The translations under genes and the position numbers were made by a program. Below the pieces are notes generated by a model. It searched no databases. It saw nothing but the letters and a program-made list of their open reading frames with translations, and was not told the origin of the DNA. Below, piece by piece: positions 6,198-7,213 of a DNA stretch of 7,213 nt. Within the stretch, counting starts at the first letter, position 1. Every line of letters starts with the position of its first letter. Source of the DNA: Spirochaetales bacterium (GTDB lineage Bacteria; Spirochaetota; Spirochaetia; ARS1246); contig JAFGHN010000085.1 of NCBI GenBank assembly GCA_016930115.1, forward strand, positions 1-7,213, written 5' to 3'.

Positions 6198-7213
6198 ATG
6201 AAACTGCTCATCATCGCCCTCCGGAACCTGAACCGGCAAAAAAAACGGAGCTTCCTCCTCGGGGGTGCAATCGCTTTCGGTATCCTCATAGTCACGGTGA
6301 TAAACGGATTTACGGGCAGCTTCATCCTCAATGTGAGCGAAAATTTTTCCAACATACTTGCCGGACATATCTTTGTACAGGGAATCGAAAAGACTCAAGA
6401 CGGAGAAACCGTCGAAATCATCAGGGATGATTCGGTACTGCTCGACGCGGTTTCTCAATTAGACATACCGTACCGCTATATCGCACGCCGGTCCGAATTC
6501 CGGGGAACGCTTTTCTTTCAAGGCGAATCGGTCGCGCAATCAATTGTAGGCGCCGAATGGAGCGAAGAAAGCCTGTTGCGTGAGCGGCTGGTGCTGGTGA
6601 AGGGAAGTATCGACAATATTATAAGCGATCCAAAGGGGATCATCCTGAGCGATAAAATCGCCGAGCTATTGAAAGTGGAAATCGGCGACAGGATAAACAT
6701 CAGGCTGACCACCGTTTGGGGGCAGCAGAACGTCGGCGAGTTCAATCTGGCCGGCGTCAGCTACGATCCGGGGCTCCTCGGCGCGCTCTCGGCATACGCC
6801 AATCTCTGCTTCGTCAACGAGCTTCTCGACTTGGGCTGCAACGAGTATATGACCTTTGGCATCCTGCTTGAAAATCTTTCGATGATCGATACATACGCGG
6901 GACCGCTTTACGCGCGGCTTGACGAAAGTCTCGACATGTTCGAACGCCAGGCTGAGGAAGATGAGGGCAATCCGATAATGGCGATGTTCGAGCAGGCCGA
7001 TGAGGAAGAGTGGTCCGGAACCCGCTACCGTCTCTATACCCTCAATGATGTATTGTCGGAGGCAGACCAGATCGTCGTAATCCTCAACACCGTCGGTCTC
7101 GTGATATTACTTATTCTATTCTTCATCATTATGGTTGGCATCACAAATACCTTCAGAATGATCATGATAGAACGAATAAAGGAAATAGGAACGATGCGCG
7201 CCCTTGGGATGCA
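6198..7213 (+). CDS. FtsX-like ABC transporter permease (second), cut by the window edge
   Basis: The frame stays open from ATG 6198 to the window edge, giving 338 residues that I translated by hand. It is a paralogue of the preceding permease. It begins MKLLIIALRNLNRQKKRS, sharing IALRNL, followed by TM1 (about 19-41). Its extracytoplasmic domain includes the MacB-type phrase GIILSDKIAELLKVEIGDRI (146-165), and TM2 lies at about 292-318. The visible part ends in IERIKEIGTMRALGM, matching the coupling motif of permease 1. The two C-terminal membrane spans expected for the family, about 80-100 residues, lie beyond the window. An acidic segment sits before TM2 (242-272, with FERQAEEDEG and ADEEEW). 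The start has GGAG five bases upstream and follows the previous stop by two bases. Two non-identical permeases with one ATPase suggest a LolCDE-like heterodimer. Confidence 0.93.
   Translation, partial: MKLLIIALRNLNRQKKRSFLLGGAIAFGILIVTVINGFTGSFILNVSENFSNILAGHIFVQGIEKTQDGETVEIIRDDSVLLDAVSQLDIPYRYIARRSEFRGTLFFQGESVAQSIVGAEWSEESLLRERLVLVKGSIDNIISDPKGIILSDKIAELLKVEIGDRINIRLTTVWGQQNVGEFNLAGVSYDPGLLGALSAYANLCFVNELLDLGCNEYMTFGILLENLSMIDTYAGPLYARLDESLDMFERQAEEDEGNPIMAMFEQADEEEWSGTRYRLYTLNDVLSEADQIVVILNTVGLVILLILFFIIMVGITNTFRMIMIERIKEIGTMRALGM

Noticed and set aside
1..7213. CRISPR arrays, tRNA or rRNA genes, insertion sequences, phage or toxin-antitoxin genes.
   Set aside because: None was seen. 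Nearly all bases belong to two conserved operons, and the short gaps show no repeats of these kinds.

Overview
This window comes from a Gram-negative bacterium with roughly balanced base composition. DnaK carries the N-terminal ATPase-domain insertion typical of Gram-negative Hsp70s (about residues 76-106). Several residues and the run of two FtsX-type permeases fit a spirochaete or a deltaproteobacterial relative, but the sequence alone does not settle the phylum. The window is densely coding, with no gene-free stretch over 300 bases.

The left half (1 to about 3830, minus strand) is the core Hsp70 chaperone operon, read right to left: grpE, dnaK, then dnaJ. dnaJ runs off the left edge close to its expected C-terminus. 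DnaK is the ATP-driven chaperone, DnaJ delivers substrate and triggers ATP hydrolysis, and GrpE exchanges the nucleotide. The three reading frames are intact. A TTGACG/TATCTT promoter lies just before grpE. Neither a CIRCE operator nor hrcA is visible. The 79-base dnaK-dnaJ gap holds a long interrupted hairpin without a U-tract, and dnaJ starts with GTG directly after an in-frame TGA.

The right half (3976 to 7213, plus strand) is a divergently transcribed ABC transporter operon. It encodes a MacB/LolD/FtsE-type ATPase, a 502-residue FtsX-like permease, and a second, paralogous FtsX-like permease cut off by the right edge. The genes are separated by only 2-3 bases and are probably translationally coupled. 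One ATPase plus two different permeases resembles the LolCDE layout, although the ATPase is generic in sequence. The substrate is unknown, and no membrane-fusion (MacA-like) gene is visible.

The two operons diverge from a 147-base region (3829-3975). It contains the grpE promoter, a weak candidate promoter for the transporter, and a short GTACC/GGTAC inverted repeat. Overall this is mostly conventional housekeeping DNA, and no clearly new system is evident. The points worth a second look are the intercistronic hairpin, the GGSIR variant in DnaK, the missing heat-shock operator, and the acidic insertions in the permeases.
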